This document shows, in pieces, positions 55,339-63,868 of a DNA stretch of 64,000 nucleotides (positions are counted from its first letter, which is position 1; each line of letters opens with the position of its first letter). The notes under the pieces were generated by a model. That model was not told where the DNA came from and ran no database searches. It worked only from the letters and a program-made list of their open reading frames with translations. The position numbers and the translations under genes are program-made. Origin of the DNA: Cupriavidus lacunae (GTDB lineage: Bacteria; Pseudomonadota; Gammaproteobacteria; Burkholderiales; Burkholderiaceae); NCBI RefSeq assembly GCF_003353055.1, contig NZ_QKWJ01000014.1, positions 65,657 through 129,656 of the forward strand, written 5' to 3'.

Positions 55339-55440
55339 TTGCCTCCTGGCAGGTGTTCTACCTGCCTACTCTTCCCCAGGTTCTCCCTTCCGCCGCTGCG
55401 CCCCGCCAGCGGCGCGTCCGCGCGTGCGTGGCACTTTCTC

Positions 55441-55473
55441 TTGCGCTCGGCGCAATACGGAATATAGTATACC
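55441..55473 (+). promoter_or_regulatory. Amidase operon promoter with GTATAC operator
   Basis: TTGCGC (55441-55446), 16 bases, TATAGT (55463-55468) running into GTATAC (55467-55472). GGAATATAGTATACC (55459-55473) is identical to the GntP promoter element read on the other strand at 48209-48195. Confidence 0.7.
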
Positions 55474-55556
55474 AACGCATTCGCAATACCTTCCGAAGCC
55501 TGTCCTATATGCCCCCACCGCGCCGCCCCCGGCGCGGATAACGACAAGGAGTCGAT

Positions 55557-57053
55557 GTGAACCTGTCCGACCGGACCACCGGCGGTTCTCCGCCGTTATG
55601 GGAGGTGGCACAGCGGCTCGCTGCCGGTGAAATCTCAGCGGTAGCACTGGTGGATGGCTGCGAGGCCGCCTGGCGCGACTGGCACGGCATCATCAATGCG
55701 CTGGTGCTGTCGGACTTCGATGCCGCCCGCGCCGCCGCGCTGGAAAGCGACCGGCGCCGCCGTGCCGGGCAGTCGCGCGGCGTGCTGGACGGCGTGCCGT
55801 TCTCGGTCAAGGAATCGTTCGACGTCGCCGGCTGGCCGACCACTTGCGGCAATCCGGCCATGCAAGGCCGCGCGGCCCAGCGCGACGCCGTGGTGGTGCA
55901 GCGCCTGCGCGATGCCGGCGCCGTCCTGCTCGGCAAGACCAACGTCCCGCTCGGCCTGCGTGACTGGCAGAGCTACAACGCCATCTACGGCACCACCCGC
56001 AATCCGCGCGATCCGTCGCGCACGCCGGGCGGTTCTTCGGGCGGCAGCGCCGCGGCGGTGTGTGCGGGCCTGTCGTATTTCGATGTGGGATCCGATATTG
56101 GCTCCTCGCTGCGCAATCCGGCACACTATTGCGGCATCTTCTCGCTCAAGCCGAGCCATGGCCTGGTGCCGCTGGCAGGGCATGGCGTTGGCTCGGCCCG
56201 CTTCGGCGAGCAGGACATCAATGTCGCGGGCCCGCTGGCACGCAGCGCGCGCGACCTGGAACCGGTGCTGCGGGCCATCGCCGGTCCGCACGGCGATGAG
56301 GCGCTGCCTTACCGGCTCGACCTGCCAGACTGCCCGCACCAAGAGTTGGCCGACTTTCGCGTCGCCGTGTTGCCCACCCATGCGCAGGCTGAAGCCGACG
56401 GCGAGGTCGCCGCGCAGATCGAACAACTGGGCCACTGGCTGGCCGGACAGGGCGCGCGCGTGGACTGGCATGTGCGGCCGGACTTCGATGCCGCCGAACT
56501 GTGGCACGTCTATGTGACGCTGCTGCGCGCGACCACCGCGGTGCACATGGACGACGCGGCCTACGCCGATGCGCTGGCCCGCAGCGCCAGCGCCGCCGCG
56601 GATGACCATGCCTACGCCACCCTCCAGTACACCGGCGCGACCCTGAGCCATCGCGACTGGCTGCGCCTGCAGGTGGCCCGCGAACGCTTTGCCACGGCCT
56701 GGCGACGCTTCTTCTCCGACTATGACGTGCTGCTGTGCCCCGCCGCGGCCACCACCGCCTTCGCGCTGAACGAAGAGGGCGAGCCCTGGCAGCGCAGCCT
56801 CACCGTCAACGGCCGCGCGCAGCCGATGACCACGCAATTGTTCTGGGCCGGCCATTCCGGGCTGTGCGGGCTGCCTTCGGCGGTCGCGCCGATCGGGCCG
56901 GGCAGCAGCGGCCTGCCGGTCGGCGTGCAGATCGTCGCCGGCCGCTACCGGGATCTCACCGCACTGCGCTTTGCCAGCCTGCTGGAAGACGCGGGCTATG
57001 CCTTCCGGCCTCCGCCGCGGCCGTCTGTCTTGCCGGCGAACCACAACAACTAA
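55557..57053 (+). CDS. Amidase-signature family hydrolase
   Basis: A 498-residue amidase with a complete Ser-cisSer-Lys triad: Lys85 (SVKESFD), Ser160 (GGSSGGSAAA) and Ser184 (GSDIGSSLR), at the spacing known for GatA-type enzymes. It is not GatA, as no gatB/gatC is near. A GTG start follows CAAGGAG. It shares a promoter type with the GntP and diiron-protein units, so it probably cleaves an amide of the pathway. Confidence 0.87.
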   Translation: MNLSDRTTGGSPPLWEVAQRLAAGEISAVALVDGCEAAWRDWHGIINALVLSDFDAARAAALESDRRRRAGQSRGVLDGVPFSVKESFDVAGWPTTCGNPAMQGRAAQRDAVVVQRLRDAGAVLLGKTNVPLGLRDWQSYNAIYGTTRNPRDPSRTPGGSSGGSAAAVCAGLSYFDVGSDIGSSLRNPAHYCGIFSLKPSHGLVPLAGHGVGSARFGEQDINVAGPLARSARDLEPVLRAIAGPHGDEALPYRLDLPDCPHQELADFRVAVLPTHAQAEADGEVAAQIEQLGHWLAGQGARVDWHVRPDFDAAELWHVYVTLLRATTAVHMDDAAYADALARSASAAADDHAYATLQYTGATLSHRDWLRLQVARERFATAWRRFFSDYDVLLCPAAATTAFALNEEGEPWQRSLTVNGRAQPMTTQLFWAGHSGLCGLPSAVAPIGPGSSGLPVGVQIVAGRYRDLTALRFASLLEDAGYAFRPPPRPSVLPANHNN

Positions 57054-57086
57054 GCCACCACAACACACACACCACAGGGAGGGATC

Positions 57087-58391
57087 ATGTTCGACTGGTT
57101 CCGTGATTTGTCGCGCATGGAGCGCAAGGGCTTTTATGGCGCGTTCCTTGGGCATGCGGTCGATGTCTTCGACTTTATGATCTATTCATTCCTCATCTCC
57201 ACGCTGCTCGGGCAGTGGGGCATGAGCAAGTCGACGGCGGGCGCCATCGTCACGTGGACGCTGGTGTCGTCGCTGGTGGGTGCGATCGGGGCGGGCATCC
57301 TGGCTGACCGCTACGGGCGCGTGCGGGTGCTGCGCTGGACCATCGTGGTGTTCGCGGCGGCCTGCTTCCTGTGCGGGCTGGCGCAGTCGCCGGAGCAGCT
57401 GATGGTGTTCCGCATGATCCAGGGCCTGGGGTTTGGCGGGGAGTCGTCGCTGTGCATGGTGCTGGTGACGGAGATGATCCGCAACCCGGCCCATCGCGGC
57501 AAATACTCGGGCTTTACCGCCAGCAGCTATTCCTTCGGCTGGGGCGCGGCAGCCATCGTGTACGCGATCGCCTTCAGCGTGCTGCCGGCCGAGACCGCCT
57601 GGCGGGTCTGCTTCTTCCTCGGCATCCTGCCGGCGCTGGTGGTGATCTACCTGCGCCGCAACCTGGAAGAGCCGGAAATCTTCCTGAAGAGCCGCGCGGC
57701 CGGCCGGCAGGGAACGGCGCTGGCAGGCCTGGGCCGCTTGTTCCGTGGGCCGCTGTTGTCCAAGACCTTGCTGTGCAGCCTGCTCTCCGGCGGGATGCTG
57801 GGCGCGTACTATGCCATCGCCACGTGGCTGCCGACCTTCCTCAAGACCGAGCGCGGCCTGTCGGTGTTCGGCACCAGTTCTTACCTGGCGGTCACCATCA
57901 TCGGCTCATTGATCGGCTATGTGGCGGGCGCCTACGCCACTGACCGCTGGGGCCGGCGCCTGACCTACATCGCCTTCGCGGCCGGGGCGTTCCTGGCGGC
58001 GCTGGTCTATATGGTGATCCCGGTGTCGAATACGTCGATGCTGTTCCTGGGCTTCCCGCTGGGCATCCTGATGCAGGGCGTGTTCGCGGGCATCGGCGCG
58101 ACGATCTCGGAGTCTTATCCGAACGATATCCGCGCGACGGGGTATGGGGTGTCGTATAACGCCGGCCGGGTGATCGGCTCGCTGTTCCCGCTGTCGGTGG
58201 GGTGGCTGAGCACGGGGCATACCTCGCTGCCGAGCGCGATCGCCATCGTGGCGGGTGTCGGCTACGCGATGGTGGTGGTCGCCGCGGTGCTGTTGCCCGA
58301 GACCACCGGCATGGACCTGGGACAGGCGGGCGGCGGTGGGGAGAAGGAAGAGAGCCCGCCACTGGCGCAGCCTGCAGGCACGGTCGCCTGA
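57087..58391 (+). CDS. MFS transporter (metabolite:H+ symporter type)
   Basis: A 434-residue major facilitator protein with 12 helices, similar to sialate/benzoate/shikimate-type symporters. Motifs: GHAVDVFDFMIYSFLI in helix 1 and the loop ADRYGRVRVL. It follows the amidase by 33 bases with GGGAGGG ahead of the ATG, so it is cotranscribed and likely imports the amide or acid handled by this gene set. Confidence 0.86.
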   Translation: MFDWFRDLSRMERKGFYGAFLGHAVDVFDFMIYSFLISTLLGQWGMSKSTAGAIVTWTLVSSLVGAIGAGILADRYGRVRVLRWTIVVFAAACFLCGLAQSPEQLMVFRMIQGLGFGGESSLCMVLVTEMIRNPAHRGKYSGFTASSYSFGWGAAAIVYAIAFSVLPAETAWRVCFFLGILPALVVIYLRRNLEEPEIFLKSRAAGRQGTALAGLGRLFRGPLLSKTLLCSLLSGGMLGAYYAIATWLPTFLKTERGLSVFGTSSYLAVTIIGSLIGYVAGAYATDRWGRRLTYIAFAAGAFLAALVYMVIPVSNTSMLFLGFPLGILMQGVFAGIGATISESYPNDIRATGYGVSYNAGRVIGSLFPLSVGWLSTGHTSLPSAIAIVAGVGYAMVVVAAVLLPETTGMDLGQAGGGGEKEESPPLAQPAGTVA

Positions 58392-58407
58392 GGCCGGTCT
58401 TGGTTGC

Positions 58408-58428
58408 AAGGGTGCGCCGCGCGCCCTT
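58408..58428. terminator. Hairpin between convergent MFS and TSUP genes
   Basis: AAGGGTGCGC and GCGCGCCCTT facing each other with one G-T type mismatch, overlapping the stop of the leftward TSUP gene. The gap of 35 bases between the convergent genes holds nothing else. Confidence 0.45.
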
Positions 58429-59197
58429 ACAACACCCACGCCGAAATCGCCGGCAGCATCAGGCTGGCCCCGATCCCGATCAGCACCCCGAACGCCACCC
58501 TGCGCGTCGTGGTCGGCGAGAAGGGCGGCGGGAAGCGCCGGCCCAGCAGCGTGGCGATCACCACCACCGGCACGGCAATGGCGGCCTGCACGCACACCGC
58601 GGTGTCGAGCTGCCCCTGCCAGGCCGAGAACAGCGTGCGCACGCTGGAGGTCACGGTAAAGACCAGGATCAGCGCGCAGCGGATTTCCACCGGCTTCATC
58701 GGCTGCCGGTAGAACTGGAAGATCAGCGGCGGGCCGGAGACGCCGAACATGCCGCTCAGCAAGCCGCCGAACACCCCGCTCATGAAGAAGCTGCGGTCGC
58801 CCGAGCGTTGCGCCAGCGGCGCGGGCTTGAGCGCGGCGCTGAGGCCGCCGTAGAGGATCACGGCGCCCAGCAGCAACTGCAGCAGGGTGGCCGCGCTGCT
58901 GCTCAGGTATTCCAGCACCAGCACGCCCACCACCACCGATGGCAGGATGCCGATGGCCGCCGCGCCGACCGCGCGCCAGTCGATATGCTGCATCTTGCCG
59001 GGCAGCGCGCAGGCGCTGTTGGCCAGCGTGACCAGGCTGACCACCGCGGCCACGGTGGCCACTGGCGCCAGGCCGAGTCCGCTGGTGGCGCCCATCACGA
59101 TCATGCCAAGGCCAAAGCCGGTCACCGTCTGGAAATAGGTGCCGGCGCCGAGCAGGGCCTGCAGGCCCAGCAGCGGCAATAACAATTCTGCTTTCAT
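58427..59197 (-). CDS. TSUP family permease 2, probable sulfite exporter
   Basis: A 256-residue TauE/SafE-type permease with about eight helices (VTGFGLGMIVMG and GGLLSGMFGVSGPPLIFQFY are the duplicated motifs). Its ATG overlaps the pta stop, so it is translated with pta behind xsc. That context fits export of the sulfite released by Xsc. Confidence 0.83.
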   Translation of the reverse strand: MKAELLLPLLGLQALLGAGTYFQTVTGFGLGMIVMGATSGLGLAPVATVAAVVSLVTLANSACALPGKMQHIDWRAVGAAAIGILPSVVVGVLVLEYLSSSAATLLQLLLGAVILYGGLSAALKPAPLAQRSGDRSFFMSGVFGGLLSGMFGVSGPPLIFQFYRQPMKPVEIRCALILVFTVTSSVRTLFSAWQGQLDTAVCVQAAIAVPVVVIATLLGRRFPPPFSPTTTRRVAFGVLIGIGASLMLPAISAWVL

Positions 59198-60228
59198 GCC
59201 GCCGCCTGCTCGCCCTTGCCGGCCTGCTCCGCGGTCGCTTGCGCCTGGACCACGGTGACGGCGATGACATGGAACACATCGTCGGCGCTGCAGCCGCGCG
59301 ACAGGTCATTGGCCGGCTTGCTCAGCCCCTGCAGCATCGGCCCGATGGCCTTGGCGCCGCCGACGCGCTCGGCCAGCTTGTAGCCGATATTGCCGGCCTC
59401 CAGGCTGGGGAACACCAGCACGTTGGCATGGCCGTTCACCTGCGAATGCGCGACCTTGCGCGCGGCGATCTCGGCGACGATGGCCGCGTCGAGCTGCACG
59501 TCGCCGTCGATGGCCAGGTCCGGGCGCTGCGCGCGCACGCGCTCGGTGGCGGCCACCACCTTGTCCACCGCCGCGTGGTGGGCGCTGCCGCTGGTCGAGA
59601 ACGACAGCATGGCCACGCGCGGCTCTTCCATCAGCAACGTGCGGGCGCTGTCGGCCGCGGCCATGGCGATGTCGGAAAGCGCCTCGGCATCCGGGTCCAC
59701 CACCAGCCCGCAGTCGGAGAAGATCAGCCCGCCCTTGAGCGTGTGGAAGGGCTCGCACAGCATCATCAGGAAGAAGCTCGACACCAGCCGGAAGCCGGGC
59801 GCCAGCCCGATCAGCTGGATCGCGTTGCGCACCACGTCGGCGGTGGTGTGGGCGGCGCCCGCCACCGAGCCGTCGGCATGGCCCAGCCGCACCATCAGGT
59901 TGGCGAAGCACAGCGGATCGAGCACGGCGCGCTTCGCTTCATCCAGCGTCATACCCTTCTTCTGGCGCAGCGCAAAGAGCTGCTGCGCGAAAGAGGGCGT
60001 GAGCGCCGAGGTGGCCGGGTCGACCAGCGTCATGCCGTCCAGCCCGATGCCGTGGATGGCCGCGGCGGCATTGATCTGGCGCGTGTTGCCGACCAGCACG
60101 ATGCGGGCGATGCCTTCCTGCGTGGCGCGTTGCGCGGCCTGCAGGATGCGCGGGTCTTCGGCCTCGCACAGCACGATGCGGCGAGGCGCGGCGCGGGCGC
60201 GGTCGATGATGCGGAGGATGGCTTTCAT
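59194..60228 (-). CDS. pta: Phosphate acetyltransferase
   Basis: A 344-residue stand-alone phosphotransacetylase domain (short Pta, without the N-terminal regulatory part of E. coli Pta). It converts acetyl phosphate from Xsc to acetyl-CoA. Typical segments: VLCEAEDPRILQAAQ, DGSVAGAAHTTADVVRNAIQ, NVLVFPSLEAGNIGYKL and GPMLQGLSKPANDLSRGC. It follows xsc after a 217-base gap containing two REP-like hairpins. Confidence 0.93.
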   Translation of the reverse strand: MKAILRIIDRARAAPRRIVLCEAEDPRILQAAQRATQEGIARIVLVGNTRQINAAAAIHGIGLDGMTLVDPATSALTPSFAQQLFALRQKKGMTLDEAKRAVLDPLCFANLMVRLGHADGSVAGAAHTTADVVRNAIQLIGLAPGFRLVSSFFLMMLCEPFHTLKGGLIFSDCGLVVDPDAEALSDIAMAAADSARTLLMEEPRVAMLSFSTSGSAHHAAVDKVVAATERVRAQRPDLAIDGDVQLDAAIVAEIAARKVAHSQVNGHANVLVFPSLEAGNIGYKLAERVGGAKAIGPMLQGLSKPANDLSRGCSADDVFHVIAVTVVQAQATAEQAGKGEQAAA

Positions 60229-60290
60229 GGCGGTTGGCTCGGTAAAACTGAAAAAAGGGCCAGCGACCTGCGCTATGCCCTTGGTGTTCT

Positions 60291-60316
60291 CCCCTCTCCC
60301 GCTTGCGGGAGAGGGG
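60291..60316. repeat. REP-like hairpin repeat, copy 3
   Basis: CCCCTCTCCCGC-TT-GCGGGAGAGGGG, followed by CCGGGGGAGAGGGCAGGCG, the same 19-base tail as copy 1. It lies between xsc and pta. Confidence 0.85.
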
Positions 60317-60386
60317 CCGGGGGAGAGGGCAGGCGCTCGCAATGCTGCCGCCCCTTACTTCGTGGACGCACCGGCCCTCTCCCCAA

Positions 60387-60410
60387 CCCTCTCCCGCAAG
60401 CGGGAGAGGG
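60387..60410. repeat. REP-like hairpin repeat, copy 4 (inverted partner)
   Basis: CCCTCTCCCGC-AA-GCGGGAGAGGG, preceded by CCGGCCCTCTCCCC, the reverse of the tail of copy 3. Copies 3 and 4 therefore form a head-to-head pair of about 120 bases. Confidence 0.8.
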
Positions 60411-60445
60411 AGCACGCCGTCAGCTGGCAGTGCGCAGTACTTCGA

Positions 60446-62302
60446 TCAGACGTAGTCCTTGTACTTGTCCAGGTAACGCACCGGCTTGGCCAGCGCATCG
60501 CGGCGGAACGGGTCGCCCAGTTCACGGGTGCACATGATCTCGATGATGGTGGTCTTGCCGTGGTTCATCTGCAGGTCGATGGCGCGCTTGAGTGCCGGGC
60601 CCACGTCCTCCAGGCGGTCCACCACGATGCCTTCGGCGCCCATGGCCTTGGCGATCTCGGCGAAGCTCTGGTTGTCGAGCTCGCCCGCGACGAAGCGGCG
60701 GTTGTAGAAGTCCACCTGGTTCTTCTTCTCCGCGCCCCACTGGCGGTTGTGGAAGACCACCGCGGTCACCGGGATGTTGTGGCGCACGCAGGTCATGGTT
60801 TCCATCAGGCTCATGCCCCAGGCGCCGTCACCGGCGTACGACACGGCCGGGCGGTGCGGTGCCGCCACCTTGGCGCCGATGATGGTCGGGAAGGCGTAGC
60901 CGCAGTTGCCCCAGCTCATCGCCGCGAAGAAGCTGCGCGGCTTCTCGAAGCGCAGGTAGCTGTTGGCCACCGAGTTGATGTTGCCGATGTCGGTCGACAC
61001 CATCACGTCTTCCGGCATGGCCTTTTCCAGCTCGCGCAGCACCTGGCGCGGATGCAGATAGTGGCCGCCGGTGGGCGTGCGCTCCTGCTTCTGCTCTTCG
61101 ATCATGTCCAGGCTGTACGGGTCGCGCTCATGGGTCCAGTCGTCCAGCTCCTTCTCCCATGCGGCCTTCTCGTTGGCGATGTCGGTGGCGCGGGCGTCGC
61201 GGCTGGTGTCGCAGGCCAGCGTGCGGCCGGCCAGGCGCTGGGTCAGCGCGACGGCGGCGGCCTTGGCGTCGCCGCAGATGCCCACCGAGATCTTCTTCAC
61301 CAGGCCCAGCATCTTGTGGTCGGCGTCGATCTGGATGATCTTGGCGTTCTTCGGCCAGTAGTCCATGCCGTGCTGCGGCAGCGTGCCGAACGGCCCCAGG
61401 CGCGAGCCCAGCGCGATCACCACGTCGGCGCGCGAGATCAGCTTCATCGCGGCCTTCGAACCCTGGTAGCCCAGCGGGCCGCACCACAGCGGGTGGCTGG
61501 CGGGGAACGAATCGTTATGCAGGTAGCTGTTGACCACCGGCGCGCCCAGGCGCTCGGCCAGGGCCTTGCATTCCTCGATCGCATCGGCCATCACCACGCC
61601 GCCGCCCGAGATGATCACCGGGAACTTGGCATTTGCCAGCAGCTCGGCGGCTTCGTTCAGGCTGTCGTCGCCGCCGGGGCCGCGGTCGAGGCGGCGCGGC
61701 TGCGGGATCTCTGCGGTGATCTTGCCGTAGAAGTGGTCGCGCGGGATGTTCAGCTGGGTCGGGCCCATTTCCGACATGGCGCGGTCGAAGCAGCGCGCGG
61801 TGTACTCGGCCATGCGCGCCGGGTTGGTGACGTGGCCCTGGTACTTGGTGAACTCCTGGAACATCGGCAGCTGGTTGGCTTCCTGGAAGCCGCCCAGGCC
61901 GATGCCCATGGTGCCGGCCTCGGGCGTGACGATCACCACCGGGCTGTGGGCCCAGTAAGCAGCGGCGATCGAGGTCACGCAGTTGGAGATGCCGGGGCCG
62001 TTCTGGCCGATCACCACGCCATGGCGGCCGGACACGCGGGCGTAGCCGTCGGCCATATGGCCGGCGCCTTGCTCGTGCACCACCGGGATCAGGCGGATGC
62101 CCGCCGGCGCGAAGATGTCCATCGCATCCATGAAGGCCGAGCCCATGATGCCGAACATGTCGGTCACGCCGTTGGCGGCCAGCGTTTCGACAAAGGCTTC
62201 GGACGGGGTCATGGTCTGCGGGCCGGCCGGAACCTGGCCTTCCTTCGCGGCGGCCGAGCCACCGGAAACGGCGGGATTCGAGGTGGTATCGAGGTCGCGC
62301 AT
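60446..62302 (-). CDS. xsc: Sulfoacetaldehyde acetyltransferase
   Basis: A 618-residue thiamine-diphosphate enzyme that splits sulfoacetaldehyde with phosphate into sulfite and acetyl phosphate, the desulfonation step of taurine, isethionate and sulfoacetate degradation. The N-terminal segment MTPSEAFVETLAANGVTDMF, the catalytic Glu region VVHEQGAGHMADGYAR and the ThDP motif GDGAWGMSLMETMT are visible, and QWGAEKKNQVDFYNRRFVAG is characteristic of Xsc. CAGGAGA precedes the ATG. Promoter and operator match those of the permease at 41 kb. Confidence 0.95.
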   Translation of the reverse strand: MRDLDTTSNPAVSGGSAAAKEGQVPAGPQTMTPSEAFVETLAANGVTDMFGIMGSAFMDAMDIFAPAGIRLIPVVHEQGAGHMADGYARVSGRHGVVIGQNGPGISNCVTSIAAAYWAHSPVVIVTPEAGTMGIGLGGFQEANQLPMFQEFTKYQGHVTNPARMAEYTARCFDRAMSEMGPTQLNIPRDHFYGKITAEIPQPRRLDRGPGGDDSLNEAAELLANAKFPVIISGGGVVMADAIEECKALAERLGAPVVNSYLHNDSFPASHPLWCGPLGYQGSKAAMKLISRADVVIALGSRLGPFGTLPQHGMDYWPKNAKIIQIDADHKMLGLVKKISVGICGDAKAAAVALTQRLAGRTLACDTSRDARATDIANEKAAWEKELDDWTHERDPYSLDMIEEQKQERTPTGGHYLHPRQVLRELEKAMPEDVMVSTDIGNINSVANSYLRFEKPRSFFAAMSWGNCGYAFPTIIGAKVAAPHRPAVSYAGDGAWGMSLMETMTCVRHNIPVTAVVFHNRQWGAEKKNQVDFYNRRFVAGELDNQSFAEIAKAMGAEGIVVDRLEDVGPALKRAIDLQMNHGKTTIIEIMCTRELGDPFRRDALAKPVRYLDKYKDYV

Positions 62303-62334
62303 GGCGTTGTCTCCTGATGAGGGTCTTATAAAAT

Positions 62335-62349
62335 GGAACAATGCGTTCC
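62335..62349. promoter_or_regulatory. GGAAC-N5-GTTCC operator upstream of xsc
   Basis: GGAAC-AATGC-GTTCC within AAAATGGAAC...GTTCCG, matching the site at 41623 including flanks. It lies 22 bases downstream of the -10 box, as in the permease promoter. Confidence 0.72.
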
Positions 62350-62370
62350 GGAAAATTGCGTGTTGGGGGA

Positions 62371-62399
62371 AATGTAGGCGGAAGACTTCAGTTGGTCAA
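62371..62399 (-). promoter_or_regulatory. xsc promoter
   Basis: On the minus strand TTGACC (62399-62394), 17 bases, TACATT (62376-62371): the same boxes and spacing as the permease promoter at 41687-41659. Confidence 0.72.
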
Positions 62400-62534
62400 T
62401 AGGAAGTTTTGGTTTACGGAATGAAACCGACAAAAAAACGAGACAAACGTGCTTTCATGGTGCCGTATCAGGCACTATCAGCCTATTCAAGTGGAGGCTG
62501 CCCAGCGGAAGGGCGGGAAATCAGCGAGACAATG

Positions 62535-62559
62535 CAGCGCCGATGACATACCGGCGCTG
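62535..62559. terminator. Hairpin downstream of the dioxygenase gene
   Basis: CAGCGCCG, a 9-base loop and CGGCGCTG, about 60 bases after the stop of the leftward gene at 62618. No T-run follows, so the call is tentative. Confidence 0.4.
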
Positions 62560-62617
62560 AGAAGGAGGGGGAGGGATGGGGGGCCGCGGGTGACGCGGCG
62601 GACGGAAAGAGGGGGGG

Positions 62618-63700
62618 TCAGCGCTCCGACAGCGCCTCCAGCACCGGCAGGTTGCCTTCGCCGAAGCCGTCGTGGCCGTCGCGCTGGACGATCTCGAAAA
62701 AGAACTCGCCCGCCTCGCGCTTGACGAACGCCTGCTGGAAGCGATCCCGCGTGCCGTCGGTGCGCACGGCGCCGTCGACGAGGATGCCGTAGCGCTGCAG
62801 CGCGGCCAGGTCCAGGCCATGGCCGGGCAGGCGCGTGTCGACCGAATCGTAGTAGGCCGCCGGCGGTTGCACGAACTGCACGCCGTTGCCCGTCAGCGCC
62901 GCGGCGCTGGCGAGCAGGTCGGCGCTGGCCAGCGCAATGTGCTGGATACCTTCGCCGTGCTGGTCCGACAGGTAGTGCCGCATCTGGTCATGGCGCGGCG
63001 TTCCCTTCTCATACAGCGGAACGCGAATGCGCCCGCACGGCGATACCAGAGCACGCGCCTCGCTGGCGACCTGGATTTCGCAAAAGCCCAGCACCTTGCG
63101 ATAGAACTCCAGCCATTCCTCCAGATGTCCCGGCTCGACCGCCTGGGTCAGGTGGTCGACGCGCAGCAGACCCGCGCCGGCTGCATTGGCGGCCTGCGGC
63201 AGCGGGCGGAAATCGACGTCGTAGATGGAGATGTCGCCCACGTCGCCCGGCCGGCCTTCCTTGCCGCGCCAGCGGTCGATGAAATAGATAATCGACTGGC
63301 CGATGCCCTGGATCGCGGGGATATTGAGTTCCATCGGCCCCACCGTGCCACCCTCGAACGGCCAGGCGCCGGCTTCCAGCGCGCGCGCGAAGGCGGCCGC
63401 GGCATCGTCCACGCGGATGCCGATGGCGCAGATAGACAGGCCGTACTCGCCCGCATAGCGCGTCGCAAACGAATCCGGCTCGGCATCCACGATGAAATTC
63501 ATCTCGCCCTGCCGGTACAGCTTCACGGCCTTGTGGCGGTGGCGGGCAATGGCGGCAAAGCCAAAGCGTTCAAGGGTCCGGCCCAGTGCGGCCGGGTCGG
63601 GCGAGGCAAATTCGATGAACTCGTAGCCCCGGATACCCAGCGGGTTGTCCCAGGTCTGGATATCGTCCGCGCGCGGGGAAATGACATCTGCGGCGTTCAT
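62618..63700 (-). CDS. hppD: 4-hydroxyphenylpyruvate dioxygenase
   Basis: A 360-residue two-domain vicinal-oxygen-chelate protein that converts 4-hydroxyphenylpyruvate to homogentisate. The Fe(II) ligands are His183 (VDHLTQAV), His254 (GIQHIAL) and Glu336 (FFFEIVQR), all conserved. CAGGAGC precedes the ATG at 63700. It is single-gene and unrelated to the sulfonate genes. A hydroxymandelate synthase is possible but less likely. Confidence 0.9.
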   Translation of the reverse strand: MNAADVISPRADDIQTWDNPLGIRGYEFIEFASPDPAALGRTLERFGFAAIARHRHKAVKLYRQGEMNFIVDAEPDSFATRYAGEYGLSICAIGIRVDDAAAAFARALEAGAWPFEGGTVGPMELNIPAIQGIGQSIIYFIDRWRGKEGRPGDVGDISIYDVDFRPLPQAANAAGAGLLRVDHLTQAVEPGHLEEWLEFYRKVLGFCEIQVASEARALVSPCGRIRVPLYEKGTPRHDQMRHYLSDQHGEGIQHIALASADLLASAAALTGNGVQFVQPPAAYYDSVDTRLPGHGLDLAALQRYGILVDGAVRTDGTRDRFQQAFVKREAGEFFFEIVQRDGHDGFGEGNLPVLEALSER

Positions 63701-63836
63701 TGGGTTGCTCCTGTTGGGTGGCGTGAGGGCGGTGCCGAGGCATTGCGGCGTCGATCGGATCATAGCAACGCACCCCCGCAGGGCCGCGTCCGGACAGCGA
63801 GCCGCGGCACCTCGTAGAAACCCGAACTGCGCGCCT

Positions 63837-63868
63837 TGATCGCGCATATGCGTTCACTGATCGCGCAT
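63837..63868. promoter_or_regulatory. Phased direct repeat upstream of hppD
   Basis: TGATCGCGCAT at 63837-63847 and again at 63858-63868, exactly 21 bases apart (two helical turns), about 140 bases before the hppD start. It looks like a pair of regulator half-sites. An ATG at 63995 on the plus strand may begin a divergent gene that would share it. Confidence 0.45.

Noticed and set aside
59390..62317. 975-codon open frame on the plus strand
   Set aside because: It is antisense to pta and xsc, reads through the REP-like repeats and has no recognisable domain.
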